DNA of 64,000 nucleotides from Enterococcus hulanensis (GCF_005405485.1 NZ_BJED01000013.1:1-64000); one strand, 5' to 3'; shown: positions 53,068 to 62,586, counted from the stretch's first letter. A program made the numbers and translations. The notes: generated by a model from the letters alone, not told the origin.

Positions 53068-53994
53068 ATGCAAGAAGCGATTGAAGTTGTTGATTTGGAA
53101 AAGTCTTTTGCCAATCACAAGGTGTTGGATAAAATCAGTTTTCAAGTACCGTCAGGAAGTATTTTTGCTCTATTGGGAACAAATGGCTCGGGGAAAACGA
53201 CCACTGTCAAAATGATGACCACTTTACTGAAGCCTGATCAGGGCTCTGTTAAAATAGATAATTTGGATATTTCGCAGCAGGCGTTAGCCGTTCAAAAGAA
53301 GTTTAGTTTGACTGGACAATTTGCGGCAGTCGATGAGGTATTAACGGGACGGGAAAATTTAGTTTTGATCGCAAAGCTGCGGCATTTGAAAAATTATTTG
53401 TCAAAGGTCGATGAGCTGTTGGCGGTCTTTGATTTGCAAGAAGCAGCAGATCGCCCGGCACAAACCTATTCGGGCGGGATGCGCCGCAAACTGGATTTGG
53501 CGATGAGTCTGATCGATCCGCCGCAAATTCTTTTTTTGGATGAACCGACGACGGGACTTGATCCGCAGGCGCGGGCCGTCCTTTGGCAAATGATCCGCAC
53601 GCTGAAAAAATCCGGGGTGACGATTTTTCTAACGACCCAGTATTTAGAAGAAGCAGAGCAGCTGGCAGATACCGTAGCGATTTTAAATCGCGGGAAGATT
53701 GCGTTGCAGGGCAGTGTAGCGGAGGTCAAAAGGCATTTACCGAAAGAAACGCTGGAGCTGACCTTTGCAGATGAAGAGACATTGGCAGCGGCTGAGGCGC
53801 TTATCGGCGGAAAAGTAAACAAGGAATTGCTGGCGCTGAATGTTGCCACGGATAATAAGGTCGAAAAGATCACGATGATTTTAAATCAATTGCAGGCAGC
53901 GAAGCTCGAGATTTTGACCTTTACCCAAAAGCGGGCTTCCTTGGATGATGTCTTCTTTATGATTGTCGAAAACAGAACGGAGGAAGGAAAATGA
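53068..53994 (+). CDS. ABC exporter ATPase (DrrA/daunorubicin-type)
   Basis: The product (308 aa) has Walker A GTNGSGKTT, signature YSGGMRRKLD, Walker B ILFLDEPTTGLD and the C-terminal DrrA extension ending TQKRASLDDVFF, typical of drug and lipid exporters. GAGAGGGTG precedes the ATG at 53068; an in-frame TTG at 52987 is the -35 box itself. It overlaps the permease gene by 4 nt (ATGA). Confidence 0.88.
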   Translation: MQEAIEVVDLEKSFANHKVLDKISFQVPSGSIFALLGTNGSGKTTTVKMMTTLLKPDQGSVKIDNLDISQQALAVQKKFSLTGQFAAVDEVLTGRENLVLIAKLRHLKNYLSKVDELLAVFDLQEAADRPAQTYSGGMRRKLDLAMSLIDPPQILFLDEPTTGLDPQARAVLWQMIRTLKKSGVTIFLTTQYLEEAEQLADTVAILNRGKIALQGSVAEVKRHLPKETLELTFADEETLAAAEALIGGKVNKELLALNVATDNKVEKITMILNQLQAAKLEILTFTQKRASLDDVFFMIVENRTEEGK

Positions 53995-54746
53995 CGGTAT
54001 TTTCAGATACGATGACATTGACAGGGCGGATGATGAAGCACATGACCCGCAGTGTTGATACGATCATGACGGTGGTATTGATGCCGATCATGCTGATGCT
54101 GGCGTTTATCTATATTTTTGGCGGAGCGATGACGATTCCGCAGGAGGTTTATAAAGGGTTTATTGTGCCGGCGATCTTATTGTTTACGGTGGCTAGCGGC
54201 GTTGGTTATACGGCGTTTCGTTTAAATGGCGATATTCAAAATGGGATCTTCGAGCGATTCCATTCGATGCCCATCGCTAAATCAGCCATATTGAACAGCC
54301 ATGTAGTGACCAGTGTTGTGTTTAATTTTATTTCGGCGATGGTCGTGCTGCTCAGCAGTATTTTGATCGGCTTTCGGCCAAAAGCGGATGTGCTGGATTG
54401 GGTGATGGCGCTGTTATTGTTATTAGCAGCGACCTATGCTCTTTCGTGGATCGCGGTTCTCTTTGGCTTAATCGCGAAGAACAATGAAACCGCGATTGCC
54501 TTTTCTTATTTGCTGATTGGTCTGTTGTTTATCAGCTCTGGTTTTGTGCCAACGGAAACATTGCCTAAAATTTTACGCGGGTTTGCCGATTATCAGCCGA
54601 TGACTCCGATCATCAATACCCTGCGTTCGATTTTAACAGATGGCGTGATTCCCTCCGATATTTGGCTCGCTTTTGCATGGTGTATTGGCGCAATCGTGAT
54701 TTTCCAAGTATTATCTATATATGTCTACCGAAAAAAATTGCGGTAA
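53991..54746 (+). CDS. ABC-2-type permease (DrrB-like)
   Basis: This membrane subunit (251 aa) has six helices and the ABC-2 pattern (RNGDIQNGIFERFHSMPIAKSAIL-type coupling region and FISSGFVPTETLPKILRGFADYQPMTPI). It works with the preceding ATPase to export drugs or lipids. GGAGGAAGG is the ribosome site, and the start overlaps the ATPase stop. Confidence 0.86.
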   Translation: MTVFSDTMTLTGRMMKHMTRSVDTIMTVVLMPIMLMLAFIYIFGGAMTIPQEVYKGFIVPAILLFTVASGVGYTAFRLNGDIQNGIFERFHSMPIAKSAILNSHVVTSVVFNFISAMVVLLSSILIGFRPKADVLDWVMALLLLLAATYALSWIAVLFGLIAKNNETAIAFSYLLIGLLFISSGFVPTETLPKILRGFADYQPMTPIINTLRSILTDGVIPSDIWLAFAWCIGAIVIFQVLSIYVYRKKLR

Positions 54747-54772
54747 TGTACTAATTGGGAAGGGTGATAACG

Positions 54773-55108
54773 GTGAACGGGATTACTGAGATGCTAAAGG
54801 GCGTGCTTGAAGGGATGATCTTGGAAATTATCAATCAACACGAAACTTACGGTTATGAGATCACAAATAATTTACAGAAATACGGGTTCGACGATATTGT
54901 TGAAGGAACCGTCTATACAGTTTTATTGAGATTGGAAAAGAAAGAGTTGGTCAATGTGACGAAGAAGAAATCTTCGGTAGGACCTATGCGCAAGTTCTAT
55001 TCATTGAATGATGCAGGCAGAAAAGAATTGGCCTTGTTTTGGCAGCGCTGGGCGTTTATTTCAGGTCAAATCGACAAACTAAAGGGGAGCAAAAACGATG
55101 AAGAATAA
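54773..55108 (+). CDS. PadR-family transcriptional regulator
   Basis: This winged-helix repressor (111 aa) has the PadR opening EMLKGVLEGMILEIINQHETYGYEI and EGTVYTVLLRLEKKELV. A GTG at 54773 with GAAGGGTGAT upstream is preferred over the TTG at 54755. Such regulators usually repress the exporter beside them until a toxic compound binds. It overlaps the following gene by 11 nt. Confidence 0.87.
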   Translation: MNGITEMLKGVLEGMILEIINQHETYGYEITNNLQKYGFDDIVEGTVYTVLLRLEKKELVNVTKKKSSVGPMRKFYSLNDAGRKELALFWQRWAFISGQIDKLKGSKNDEE

Positions 55109-55463
55109 AAATGTTTTTAATTATCTCAAACAGCTGCACGCTGATAATGCTGAGTACAAGGAACAGATGGCAGAGCTGAAAAAACTGCCGCATGAGTATC
55201 AAGTGGTCTATAAGGAAATTCAGAATTTCTTGTGGGAGTTTACTTCGGGGGATGGCATGGATATGCTGCAGCCGATGTATGGATTATTAGACTTCTTCAA
55301 AGAAGGAGCCGGCAATCAGGTGCCGGTGCTGGATTTAGTCGGAGAGGATGTCGGAGAGTTTGCGGAAACGATGCTCCATGAGATCCAAGCCAAAACACGG
55401 ATCAATGAATTAAAACGCAAAATGAATGAACGTGTCAAAAAGGAAATCAATCAGAATAAATAG
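55098..55463 (+). CDS. DUF1048-family protein
   Basis: This 121-residue helical protein (EYQVVYKEIQNFLWEF...LLDFFKEGAGNQVPVLDLVGEDVGEFAE) matches the DUF1048 pattern. DUF1048 genes are regularly found with PadR regulators and ABC exporters, as here, but their role is not known. The ATG lies within the PadR gene end. A perfect terminator follows. Confidence 0.82.
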   Translation: MKNKNVFNYLKQLHADNAEYKEQMAELKKLPHEYQVVYKEIQNFLWEFTSGDGMDMLQPMYGLLDFFKEGAGNQVPVLDLVGEDVGEFAETMLHEIQAKTRINELKRKMNERVKKEINQNK

Positions 55464-55469
55464 ACAACG

Positions 55470-55504
55470 GCCGTTAATAGGAGCAATCTTATTAACGGCT
55501 TTTT
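55470..55504 (+). terminator. Terminator after the DUF1048 gene
   Basis: A perfect 10-bp stem GCCGTTAATA (55470-55479) / TATTAACGGC (55490-55499), then T5. Confidence 0.82.
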
Positions 55505-55686
55505 GCTGTCCAGATTTTTCGCAGCTATAAATAATCCGGACATAAAAACAACAAATGTTCTTCGGTCTAAAGGACTAGCTGTTTTTTGCACTTTCGTTGG
55601 AAGTCGTTCGCTGTACTTTCCTCTAGACTTTAAAGAGTAAAGAACGTGTACGATAATTTTGCAATGGAAGGAATGGAATAAAAAAA

Positions 55687-56505
55687 ATGAAAAAAATTAT
55701 CATCAGTATCGGAGTGTTAGTGGTTGCGGGGGCGGGCTTCTTTTTATATCAAAATACCCAAGCCAAGGCCAAAGAAGATCCAGCAGTAGAAATGTATCAA
55801 GTCAGCAAGCAGACACCGCTGCACTTGAAAGGCCAAGTCCAGTCTACGAAAAAGCAAACCGTTTTAGTTGATACTGAAAAAGGACCCGTTCAGACGATCC
55901 ATGTAAATGAGGGCGATCATGTTGCCAAGGATACTATTTTAGTCACCTATCGTTGGGGCGAGGTGATCCGTGCGGCGAATGATTCTGTTGTGACTGCTTT
56001 GAATGAGGATGCGAAAAATGATCCGCAGCAGGCCTTGATGGTTCTGAAGAGTGAAGAATCAGCGATTAAGGGAACCGTGACAGAATACGATCGTTCGAAG
56101 GTTGCCTTGAATGAACCGATTGAAATCAAGTATGCCAATAACGAAAAAACAGTCAACGGAAAAGTCACTTCGATTGCTGAAATGAACAACGAGCCTGAAA
56201 AAGAGGAAAAAACCAGCTTAGTGACTTATAACTTTACCGCGGTTCCTGATGAAGCGATCCCGGTTGGTTATTCTGTCGAATTATTGATCCCCCGCAATGA
56301 GATCCATCTGCCGTTAAAGAGTGTGGTGGAAAAAGACGGCGAATACTTCGTCTATACAGTAGCTAAGAACAAGGCGCAAAAACAGACCGTAACGGTCGAA
56401 AAGGGCAGCGGCTATTACCTTTTACATGACGGGTTAAATGAACATGACAAAATCATCAAAGATGCCAAGTCAGTGAAAGATGGGATGGATGTGACGGTTG
56501 AATGA
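55687..56505 (+). CDS. MacA/HlyD-like membrane-fusion (adaptor) protein
   Basis: The product (272 aa) has an N-terminal membrane anchor (IIISIGVLVVAGAGFFLY), a biotinyl/lipoyl-like half (KGPVQTIHVNEGDHVAKDTILVTY) and beta-barrel domains. The usual coiled-coil hairpin is short or missing. It bridges the ATPase/permease complex to the outside in a Gram-positive MacAB-type exporter. The ribosome site is weak (GGAATGGAAT). It overlaps the ATPase gene by 4 nt. Confidence 0.8.
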   Translation: MKKIIISIGVLVVAGAGFFLYQNTQAKAKEDPAVEMYQVSKQTPLHLKGQVQSTKKQTVLVDTEKGPVQTIHVNEGDHVAKDTILVTYRWGEVIRAANDSVVTALNEDAKNDPQQALMVLKSEESAIKGTVTEYDRSKVALNEPIEIKYANNEKTVNGKVTSIAEMNNEPEKEEKTSLVTYNFTAVPDEAIPVGYSVELLIPRNEIHLPLKSVVEKDGEYFVYTVAKNKAQKQTVTVEKGSGYYLLHDGLNEHDKIIKDAKSVKDGMDVTVE

Positions 56506-57188
56506 TTGTAATGGAAAATATCAACAAGTTCTATACGGCCGATCAAGTCCGTATCCACGTCTTAAAGGATATTCATTTAACCATCGATGAACATGAATTT
56601 GTCGCGATCATGGGACCCTCGGGCTCAGGCAAGTCCACATTGATCAATACCATCAGCTTTTTGGATGGTGATTTTGAGGGAACCTATCGCTTCGAAGGCC
56701 AAGATGCGTACCGCTTTAACGATGAGAAGCTGTCGGCTTTGCGTAATAAATCAGTTGGATTTGTCTTTCAAGCTTTTCAATTGATCGACAATAATACGGT
56801 GATGGAAAACGTGGCTTTGCCCTTGTTATACGGCGGCATGAAGCAAAAGCAAACCAAGAAATTAGTCATGGAGGCATTGCGCAAGGTCGGGATCGCGGAT
56901 AAATACAATAAGCTGCCGAAGCAACTTTCAGGCGGACAGCAGCAGCGGGTCGCGATTGCCCGAGCCATCGTCGGCAATCCAAAATTTATCGTAGCAGATG
57001 AACCGACGGGGGCGTTAGACAGTCATACCTCGGAAGAAATCATGCAATTATTTACCCGATTGAACAAAGAAGAAAACGTCACGATCTTGATGGTGACGCA
57101 TGACCCTGATGCTGCGGCATATTGCCAGCGGGTCATCACCGTAAAAGATGGCGAGATCTTGGAAGAAGGTGCTGCACATGCGGTTTAG
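56502..57188 (+). CDS. MacB-type ABC ATPase
   Basis: This ATPase (228 aa) has Walker [10 protein letters not shown], signature [15 protein letters not shown] and Walker [13 protein letters not shown], typical of the LolD/MacB/FtsE class. It is coupled to the adaptor by a 4-nt overlap and to the permease by an 11-nt overlap. It powers extrusion of peptides, antibiotics or cell-wall-active agents; the substrate is not known. Confidence 0.9.
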   Translation: MIVMENINKFYTADQVRIHVLKDIHLTIDEHEFVAIMGPSGSGKSTLINTISFLDGDFEGTYRFEGQDAYRFNDEKLSALRNKSVGFVFQAFQLIDNNTVMENVALPLLYGGMKQKQTKKLVMEALRKVGIADKYNKLPKQLSGGQQQRVAIARAIVGNPKFIVADEPTGALDSHTSEEIMQLFTRLNKEENVTILMVTHDPDAAAYCQRVITVKDGEILEEGAAHAV

Positions 57189-58392
57189 TGAAGTCTGGAA
57201 AACCTCCTTCAAGGCCATCGGCAAAAACAAACGGCGGAGCTTTTTGACCATGATCGGGCTGATCATTGGTGTCTCCTCGGTTATTACGGTCTTTTCCATC
57301 GGCCGGGCGTTTGAAAATTATGCTTCTGAATTTATTGGGCTGGATCAGTTTGACAATAGCGTGGGGTATACCTTTACTCCAACGGATAAGACCTTCACCG
57401 AAAGCGGCTTGGATGTTTTTACCGAAGAAGACCTGAACCGGCTGGAAAGCATTTCAGGGGTGGAATCTGTTGAGTATTTTAATAATTCCCAAAATGGGGC
57501 AAGATATGCCGATGAAATCTTTGATGACGCAACCAATGACGGTCGCGGCAACAGCTTCAAATTACTTAAAGATGAAGGCAGTCCAGTCGTTTACGGCCGC
57601 CCTATCCGTTCTAGTGATTATTACAATGAAAATCCGGTAGTGGTCCTCGACCAAACGGCGGCTAAATCACTGAAAAAGGAACAGCCGGAAGCGCTGATTG
57701 GCCAAAGTGTCAAGGTTGGCGGGCATTTGTTTGAAGTAGTGGGAATCATGAAGGACCGCGAAACCGGCGGAATCATCGGGACGCAGGAAAATTACGTCAT
57801 GGCTGAGGTGCCGATAAATGTTTTTGAAAACTATTTTGATTCGGAAGATCACAGCATGGTCCAAGTCAAAATGAAGTCAAACGCCAATATTAAAAGCGTA
57901 TCAAAAGAAGCAGAGAATACGTTGAAGAAATACGGCTCTTGGAAAGATTTTGGCAGCTATCGAGCGGAAGATTTAGCCGGTCAGGTGGATCAGCTGCGGA
58001 TGCTTTTAACGAGTATTACTTTGCTGATCTCAGTAATCGGGGGCATCTCGCTTTTCATCTCAGGGATCGGTGTGATGAACATGATCTACATCTCTGTTTC
58101 GGAACGGACGAAAGAAATCGGTGTCCGCCGAGCGATGGGCGGCACGAAAGGCAACATCATGACGCAATTCTTGCTGGAGGGCATCTCACTGACCCTAGTC
58201 GGCGGCACGATCGGTTACCTGATCGCGATGCTGTTAGGCTTTGTCATCAGTATGTTTACTCCGCTGGCGGTACGACCGGATCTGTTCACGGTGACACTGG
58301 CCTTTGGCTTGTCGGTCGTGATCGGGATCGTCTTTAGCTGGCTGCCGGCTAAGAGTGCGGCGAAAAAGGATATTGTTTCCTTGTTACGTTAA
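57178..58392 (+). CDS. MacB/FtsX-type ABC permease
   Basis: The product (404 aa) has four membrane helices: one N-terminal (FLTMIGLIIGVSSVITVFSIG), a large extracytoplasmic domain (about 55-280), then three at the C-terminus, with the conserved ERTKEIGVRRAMGGTKGNIM coupling stretch. The ATG at 57178 is preceded by GAAGAAGG. This is a mechanotransmission-type exporter rather than a channel transporter. Confidence 0.88.
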   Translation: MRFSEVWKTSFKAIGKNKRRSFLTMIGLIIGVSSVITVFSIGRAFENYASEFIGLDQFDNSVGYTFTPTDKTFTESGLDVFTEEDLNRLESISGVESVEYFNNSQNGARYADEIFDDATNDGRGNSFKLLKDEGSPVVYGRPIRSSDYYNENPVVVLDQTAAKSLKKEQPEALIGQSVKVGGHLFEVVGIMKDRETGGIIGTQENYVMAEVPINVFENYFDSEDHSMVQVKMKSNANIKSVSKEAENTLKKYGSWKDFGSYRAEDLAGQVDQLRMLLTSITLLISVIGGISLFISGIGVMNMIYISVSERTKEIGVRRAMGGTKGNIMTQFLLEGISLTLVGGTIGYLIAMLLGFVISMFTPLAVRPDLFTVTLAFGLSVVIGIVFSWLPAKSAAKKDIVSLLR

Positions 58393-58406
58393 ATAGAATC
58401 AATAGG

Positions 58407-58445
58407 AAAATGCCCGTAAACAATTGTTTTACTGGCGTTTTTTTC
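58407..58445. terminator. Bidirectional terminator
   Basis: AAAATGCC and GTAAA pair with TTTAC and GGCGTTTT around a CAATTG-containing loop, with a T6 tail. It ends the MacAB operon and the minus-strand gene at 58444. Confidence 0.65.
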
Positions 58446-58956
58446 AGTTATTTGCTTCGTATTTTATCAAATACTCATGTTCTTCTTCGATGAGTTGCTT
58501 GATCTCGGCTAAACTCTCTGCGGTAATATTCGGTATTTCAAGTGCTTGGGCACCGCAGTGTGATTGGGTCTTTCCATCAGAAAAGGTATAGGTATATACA
58601 TGAGATTCAGGCTCGCCAGCGCAATAGTCACACTTGCTGTCTAAGCATTTGGCTGTTTTACTGGGAAATTTGTTGATAGCGGTACGAACAACCTCCGCAA
58701 ACTTTTGCGAATACTCTCTGCAAGCTGAAAATCGTAAAGCAAGAAACGGTGCTCCTTCCTTGTTTTTCTTCCTGCCTATTTTAACGATCTGCTTATTGTG
58801 CAAGCTATGCTTAAACGAAATATGCGACCGTTCTTTTTTCGGGTTATAACCGAGTTCAGATAAATAGACAACAATCTCACGATATAACGCTTGATCTTCG
58901 GCTCCAAGCGGTAACAAAAATGAATCAATCAGCTCTTTTTGTTTTTTAGTTTTCAT
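58444..58956 (-). CDS. Uncharacterised protein with CxxC motif
   Basis: This 170-residue basic protein has a DSKCDYCAG motif (two Cys as a possible metal or redox site), followed by HCGAQALEIPN and a C-terminal acidic helix. The N-terminal half resembles small DUF1801/YdhG-like folds in feel, but I do not claim that. The ATG at 58956 has GGAGGG upstream; longer forms to 59049 lack a site. It is monocistronic. Confidence 0.6.
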   Translation of the reverse strand: MKTKKQKELIDSFLLPLGAEDQALYREIVVYLSELGYNPKKERSHISFKHSLHNKQIVKIGRKKNKEGAPFLALRFSACREYSQKFAEVVRTAINKFPSKTAKCLDSKCDYCAGEPESHVYTYTFSDGKTQSHCGAQALEIPNITAESLAEIKQLIEEEHEYLIKYEANN

Positions 58957-59078
58957 CTCCCAGCCCTCCAGCAATGTCGGTTTTTGACCATTTGTTTGAT
59001 TGTACGATAAAAATATTCTAGATAATAGGATCTTTTTATCAGTGCCCATTTTAATGGATATCTGGCGGCTTTTTGATT

Positions 59079-59489
59079 TTACATTTCATTCAGGCTCCCG
59101 ATTTCAAGCAGATTTCCTTCTGGATCGGCAACGTAAAAGTTGCGGATGCCAAAAGAAAAGGTCATAGGTTCGCCAGTGGGAAATTGGAGGTCCAGCTTGG
59201 ACAGCCGCTCATATTCAGCATCTACGTCCGCAAAGCGCGGCAGCCAAAGAGCGATTTCAAAGGTTTGATTAATTCCTTTTGGCGGAATATAGCTCTCGTC
59301 GATTGCCTGCACGAAGGCTTTCCTGCTATACATGAATAAAGAAAGCTCACCACCTGCTGTCTCGAATGCTGCGAAATCACCACCAGACCATTCCGTATGA
59401 AATCCCAAGGTATCCCGATAGAAACGAACCATCGTCTCCATATCGCCAACTAATAGGCAGGCGCCGATCCTGACATCATTTCCCCTCAC
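59079..59489 (-). CDS. VOC-family protein (glyoxalase/bleomycin-resistance fold)
   Basis: The product (136 aa) has the paired beta-alpha-beta units of the fold: MVRFYRDTLGFHTEWSGG, then NFYVADPEGNLLEIGS with the metal-type Glu. A GTG at 59489, 9 nt after GAAGGAG, is a better start than the ATG at 59498 that touches the ribosome site. Possible roles are antibiotic sequestration or small-molecule isomerisation; none can be assigned. Confidence 0.72.
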   Translation of the reverse strand: MRGNDVRIGACLLVGDMETMVRFYRDTLGFHTEWSGGDFAAFETAGGELSLFMYSRKAFVQAIDESYIPPKGINQTFEIALWLPRFADVDAEYERLSKLDLQFPTGEPMTFSFGIRNFYVADPEGNLLEIGSLNEM

Positions 59490-59741
59490 TACAACCATCT
59501 CCTTCAGCCTTTTTTAGTCACTATGATTATAGCAGAATAAGGAGCCGCAAACCCTTGATAGAGTAGACTTTATCCTGCTTTTTCGGGGCGTTTTTTGCGA
59601 AAAAAATCGCCAAAAACTTAATAAATATGAATAAAAATGAATCAAAAATCTTCAAAATTTAGATAGTATTTTTATTAAATTAGAGTTATTTTTTATTTAT
59701 AAGATTTTCTTTCTTAAAAATGAAAGCGCATTTAAGGGGTG

Positions 59742-59780
59742 CTGACGAAAAAATAAGCGATTGGTTTTACGTTTCGTCAG
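59742..59780. repeat. 9-bp inverted repeat upstream of the DUF2922-like pair
   Basis: CTGACGAAA (59742-59750) and TTTCGTCAG (59772-59780) pair perfectly around a 21-nt loop, 36 nt before the start at 59816. Without a T-tract it is more likely an operator or leader hairpin than a terminator. The rest of the 59499-59815 gap is very AT-rich and holds no gene. Confidence 0.5.
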
Positions 59781-59815
59781 AAAGATAAATACATAAATTA
59801 GGGAGTGGAGAGTAT

Positions 59816-60817
59816 ATGCAAACGCAACGACTAGGCCAAAGACAATTATTCAATATGCTGACAGGTAACCTTGAAAAACGAATCATCAATCTATACAGCG
59901 AGAAAAAGGATGCTTCGACGGTGATCGAGTACGTGATCACGGTCCTTGTAAGGGATTCTTTGTCTGCTGCTGGTTTTTCTTTGATTTGTTGGGAGCTGAT
60001 CCGAGAGATCTTTCTTAGCGGGGAGCCTAGTGAGGCACTGCGCCGTTTTAGCGCCTTTTTTGAAGGTTATTTTGACGCGGCTGAATGGAAAACGGTCGTT
60101 GCGCGTTTGTATAAGAATGAAAAGGATTATCTGGCTGCTACCGAGGAGGCTCATTTATATAGAGGCTATTTGAAGGAAAAAGATCCGACCCGAACGGATG
60201 AATTGGCGAATCATCAATTCATTCTAAAATCTGTCTTCATGGGGGCGAATGGCCGCAAACATACGTGGACCTTGAAAAACGCCCATCCGACGAAGAGTGA
60301 CGAAGAACTTGCAGGGGCATTAAAGATTCTTCCGCTGCTGTCGATTTTTGAAACGAACGGTGTTCGCAAGTTTACCGAGTTCGTCGAGTTTACTCGTCAT
60401 GCGACCGTGGCTGATCTGCATTACGCAGAAGGGCAAGAGGAGGAAGAAGCTGGTGAGGAAGGCTCTGTCAACAGTGGGACGGAAACGGAACAAGTGGCTC
60501 AAGGAAAAGTGATGCAGAATACAAAACGGAAACAAAAAGCTAGTGATGCCCTTCCAAACGAAGACCGCTCGGCTGGCGATCCGAACAAGGCGCAATCACC
60601 AAGCGGTGCTGCGCCTAAGAAGACGCCGACAACCGCAACTCAGTCTGATAAGAACCAGCGAGCCAGCAATCAAAAGCCGTCGAAGTCAGCCAAGGGCAGT
60701 CGTAAAAGTAAGGAAGGCTATTTGGAAAAAACGCGGGAGCAGATCGAGGAGGGGCGAAATGAGCGAAAGGTTAGCCAGAAAATCGCTAAGTTCCTCAAGA
60801 AAAGGGGTAAAAAGTAG
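59816..60817 (+). CDS. Large DUF2922-like protein with basic C-terminal tail
   Basis: The 333-residue product has three parts. Residues 1-125 are helical and unrecognised. Residues 135-205 (LKSVFMGANGRKHTWTLKNAHP...SIFETNGVRKFTEFVEFTRHATV) follow the same pattern as the smaller protein encoded next and resemble DUF2922. Residues 210-333 are low complexity, first acidic, then Ser/Thr/Pro/Lys-rich, ending KKRGKK. GGGAGTGGAGAG precedes the ATG. The basic tail suggests nucleic-acid or polyanion binding. The function is unknown. Confidence 0.6.
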   Translation: MQTQRLGQRQLFNMLTGNLEKRIINLYSEKKDASTVIEYVITVLVRDSLSAAGFSLICWELIREIFLSGEPSEALRRFSAFFEGYFDAAEWKTVVARLYKNEKDYLAATEEAHLYRGYLKEKDPTRTDELANHQFILKSVFMGANGRKHTWTLKNAHPTKSDEELAGALKILPLLSIFETNGVRKFTEFVEFTRHATVADLHYAEGQEEEEAGEEGSVNSGTETEQVAQGKVMQNTKRKQKASDALPNEDRSAGDPNKAQSPSGAAPKKTPTTATQSDKNQRASNQKPSKSAKGSRKSKEGYLEKTREQIEEGRNERKVSQKIAKFLKKRGKK

Positions 60818-60860
60818 CGGAACGCTATTTTTTAAAATAAAACGTAAAGAAGGATGAAAA

Positions 60861-61304
60861 ATGAGAAAGATAGTCGCAACTTTTAAAAACGGCGAGAATA
60901 AAACCCATTGCTGGTCTTTTGACCAGGTGGAGCCGGAGGAATCGGGAACTAAAATCCGTCAGGCACTGGAACGCTTGACCACCAGCAATATTTTTGATGA
61001 AGCGGGAATCGAGATCTTTAAGCAGGTGCTGGATGCAAAGTTTGTCGAAACCATCGAAACGGTGTTGTTTGGGGAAGAAAGCGCCAAAGACAGTGAAGAA
61101 GCAGAGGGAATCCAAGCGCTCGAACGGCTGTTGCCAGATGAAGCGGCTGCTCGAAAGCTGGAGCTGACGCAAAAGATCGATTTGCTTTTTGAGCAATACT
61201 CAGCCGGGATGAAGCTGAAAGGGTTTCGCTTTGAAGCTGTTGCCGACGATTTGGACAGTGAATCTGACAAGGAACCAGAGGTATTCTTGCGCGAACTTGA
61301 CTAA
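60861..61304 (+). CDS. DUF2922-like small protein
   Basis: The 147-residue product has a DUF2922-like N-terminal 65 residues (ATFKNGENKTHCWSFDQVEP...NIFDEAGIEIFKQVLDAKFVETIE) and then an acidic helical extension ending SDKEPEVFLRELD. It is paralogous in pattern to residues 135-205 of the preceding product. GAAGGATG precedes the ATG. It is 43 nt after the first gene and presumably forms an operon and a complex with it. The long acidic extension could contact the basic tail of its neighbour; that is inference. Confidence 0.6.
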   Translation: MRKIVATFKNGENKTHCWSFDQVEPEESGTKIRQALERLTTSNIFDEAGIEIFKQVLDAKFVETIETVLFGEESAKDSEEAEGIQALERLLPDEAAARKLELTQKIDLLFEQYSAGMKLKGFRFEAVADDLDSESDKEPEVFLRELD

Positions 61305-61659
61305 TGACGTGTTGTAAAAAGATAAAGCGTTTTATATACTTTAATAAGGGCAAGAACGAGCAAGAGGGGAGGGAGCATTTTGAATTTTCATCGGTGATTG
61401 TGAGTAGCACTCTGCCTTAGAGTCTCTAAGAATGTGAATTTAAAATTCTCCTCCCCGACGAAGCTTCTTTTATCATCAGTCTAATCATACTGAAGGGAAG
61501 TCGTTTGGGAACATAGTGGGGTATGTTTCTTTGTGTCATTTGACATGTGCAGCGAAAATCATCGTCAGATTGATGGATCGCGGCGCAAAAAGAAGGAGAT
61601 TCCTGGACTTCGACAGGAACGTCGGAGTCAACAAAAACGACAAATGAATGGAGAAGATG
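61305..61659. other. 355-nt non-coding leader before the rhodanese lipoprotein
   Basis: The region holds a GGGGAGG-GAG stretch (about 61368) that can pair with CTCCTCCCC (about 61457), with TTAGAG-T-CTCTAA inside the loop. Downstream is a longer stretch without a clear gene; reading frames there lack ribosome sites. A classic T-tailed terminator for the preceding pair was not found. It may be a regulatory leader. Confidence 0.35.
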
Positions 61660-62586
61660 ATGAAAAAAACAATTATTGGACTGCTGGCGTTCGTTACTTT
61701 GGGCTTAGCGGCTTGCGGTGGCGGCGGTGAAACGACCGATTCGACCAAAGCAGAAAAGAAAGATTCCGCCGCTTTTACAGGCGACTACATCGTGAATGCC
61801 GATTACGTGAAGAAAAATTTGGATGAGATTATTTTGATCGATGCCCGCGGCGAAGAAGAAGCGAATAAAGGGACCGTCAAGGGTGCGACCGCGATCGGTT
61901 GGCAGAACTTGGCTTCTGTTGAAGAAGGGGCCTCCGGCGATGAAAAATGGGGCTTGGTTCTGGAACCGGCTGAGCTTGCCAAACGCTTAGGCGAGCTGGG
62001 TATCGCAAAGGACAAAGAAGTTGTATTGTTTGCTGGCGCGCAAAAAGGCTGGGGCGATGATGGCCGGATTGCTTGGGAATTATTGGCAGCGGGCTACAAG
62101 GATGTCAAAATGGTCGACGGCGGCTTTGCGGCTTTGAAAAAAGCAGGACTAAAAACTGCGATTGAAAGTACGAAGCTTGATCCCGTTGAGGTCACAATCG
62201 ATTCGATCGATCAGAAGCATATTATTCGGACCGACGAATTGAAAAAGGACTATGATGACTACAAGATCGTCGACGTTCGTGAAGACAAAGAATACAAAGG
62301 CGAAGTCATGTACGGCGAAGCCAAAGGCGGACACCTGCCTGACGCGATCCATCTGCCTTTTACTGATCTATTCAAAAAAGACGGCACCTTGAAGAGCAAA
62401 GCAGACTTAACGAAGCTCTTTGAAGACGCTGGACTAGCCAAGGACGATCAAATCGTGACCTATTGTACCGCAGGGATTCGTTCGGCTTACATGGAATTAG
62501 TGATGGACATGTGCGGCTTCAAGCAGGTGAAAAACTATGACGGCTCATACTATCGTTGGGCAAAAGTCGAGGACGTAGAAAAATAA
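61660..62586 (+). CDS. Tandem-rhodanese lipoprotein (thiosulfate sulfurtransferase-like)
   Basis: The product (308 aa) has a lipoprotein signal with lipobox LGLAAC, then two rhodanese domains. The first (about 45-165) has FAGAQKG where the active-site Cys loop should be, so it is inactive. The second (about 180-305) has the catalytic Cys in CTAGIRS. This is the classic inactive-plus-active arrangement of TST enzymes, but exported and lipid-anchored. GGAG lies 6 nt before the ATG at 61660. It is coupled by TAATG to the following membrane protein. Confidence 0.85.
   Translation: MKKTIIGLLAFVTLGLAACGGGGETTDSTKAEKKDSAAFTGDYIVNADYVKKNLDEIILIDARGEEEANKGTVKGATAIGWQNLASVEEGASGDEKWGLVLEPAELAKRLGELGIAKDKEVVLFAGAQKGWGDDGRIAWELLAAGYKDVKMVDGGFAALKKAGLKTAIESTKLDPVEVTIDSIDQKHIIRTDELKKDYDDYKIVDVREDKEYKGEVMYGEAKGGHLPDAIHLPFTDLFKKDGTLKSKADLTKLFEDAGLAKDDQIVTYCTAGIRSAYMELVMDMCGFKQVKNYDGSYYRWAKVEDVEK

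Noticed and set aside
57939-58337. 132-codon plus-strand frame
   Set aside because: It is out of frame within the MacB-type permease gene and is rich in Arg/Asp/His as expected of a frame-shifted reading.
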